From Xanthobacteraceae bacterium (GTDB lineage Bacteria; Pseudomonadota; Alphaproteobacteria; Rhizobiales; Xanthobacteraceae): a stretch of DNA of 14,845 nt. The notes beneath the pieces were generated by a model, which saw only the letters and a program-made list of their open reading frames with translations, had not been told where the DNA came from and searched no databases. Both the position numbers and the translations under genes were made by a program. Shown here piece after piece: positions 14,519 through 14,845 of the stretch (its first letter is position 1; each line of letters starts with the position of its first letter). The stretch covers positions 1-14,845 of the forward strand of contig JASHQO010000264.1 of assembly GCA_030039105.1 (NCBI GenBank). Reading direction: 5' to 3'.

Positions 14519-14531
14519 AGGAATAACGACC

Positions 14532-14845
14532 ATGACCGTCATCGGCTGGGTCCAGATCCTGCTCTATTGCGCCATCATCGTCGCCATCACGCCGCCACTC
14601 GGCGCCTATATGACCCGCGTCTTCGGCGGTGAGCGTACGTTTCTGTCGCCGATGCTCCGGCCGGTCGAAACCGTCATCTACAAGATCGCCGGCGTCGACG
14701 AGCGCCACGAGCAGCACGCGGTGACCTACACGGTCGGCATGCTGCTGTTCCACGTCGGTGGCTTCCTGATTCTTTATGCCTTGATGCGGCTGCAAGCCTT
14801 TCTGCCGTTCAACCCGGCCGGCCAGGGCGCGGTGGCCGAAGACTT
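14532..14845 (+). CDS. kdpA: KdpA, potassium-binding channel-like subunit (5' part only)
   Basis: The first 104 codons of KdpA, cut by the window edge (the family is about 560-600 residues). KdpA is the superfamily-of-K-transporters subunit through which K+ is selected and passed to KdpB. Visible are TM1 (about 4-21, ending in ITPPLGAYM), the loop with GGERTFLSP and VETVIYKIAGVDERHEQ, TM2 starting YTVGMLLFHVGGFLILYAL, and the LPFNPAG motif, all characteristic of KdpA N-termini. The four selectivity-filter loops lie outside the window. AAGGA (14518-14522) overlaps the kdpF stop and lies 9 bases before ATG 14532, so translation is coupled to kdpF. kdpB and kdpC would be expected next. Confidence 0.95.
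   Translation, partial: MTVIGWVQILLYCAIIVAITPPLGAYMTRVFGGERTFLSPMLRPVETVIYKIAGVDERHEQHAVTYTVGMLLFHVGGFLILYALMRLQAFLPFNPAGQGAVAED

Overview
The window is GC-rich chromosomal DNA that looks like an alphaproteobacterium of the Hyphomicrobiales, near Bradyrhizobium, Rhodopseudomonas and relatives. This rests on the protein styles (a TadG-like protein with a von Willebrand A domain, an HME-type RND pump with a NodT-type outer membrane lipoprotein, and a kdp operon led by a 27-residue ORF plus kdpF), on several GTG/TTG starts, and on a long perfect palindromic repeat of a kind I recall as common in Bradyrhizobium genomes. The species cannot be named from this.

Layout. 1-571 has no convincing gene: a strongly structured segment (about 20-183), a perfect 32+32 bp inverted repeat (243-332), tandem 10-mers and two abutting palindromes. 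611-3054 (+) is a two-gene, ATGA-overlapping unit: an FAD/NAD(P)-binding monooxygenase-like protein and an ATP-grasp ligase-like protein. 3063-4394 (-) is a single TadE/TadG-like vWA protein. 4657-6596 (-) is a membrane histidine kinase followed 11 bp later by a tiny secreted cysteine-rich protein. A LuxR-type response regulator (6674-7288, +) diverges from the kinase. 7292-7615 (-) is a small membrane protein that may have its own sigma54-like promoter. 7695-12169 (-) is an RND pump and its periplasmic adaptor. The matching outer membrane factor is divergent at 12467-14005 (+). The last 500 bp open a kdp potassium-uptake operon (27-aa ORF, kdpF, start of kdpA), cut by the window edge.

How the parts work together. 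Adaptor, pump and outer membrane lipoprotein should form one tripartite envelope-spanning efflux complex. The pump keeps the Asp-Asp-Glu signature of CzcA-type divalent-cation exporters. The 297 bp between the divergent adaptor and outer membrane genes holds a near-palindrome whose 13-bp half recurs 126 bp away, a good candidate operator. Kinase and regulator form a two-component pair; whether it controls the efflux genes, the Cys-rich protein or kdp cannot be read from the sequence. The most unusual items are the Cys-rich mini-protein behind the kinase, the oxygenase/ATP-grasp pair, the repeat architecture upstream of kdp and between the efflux genes, and the structured segment at the left edge.
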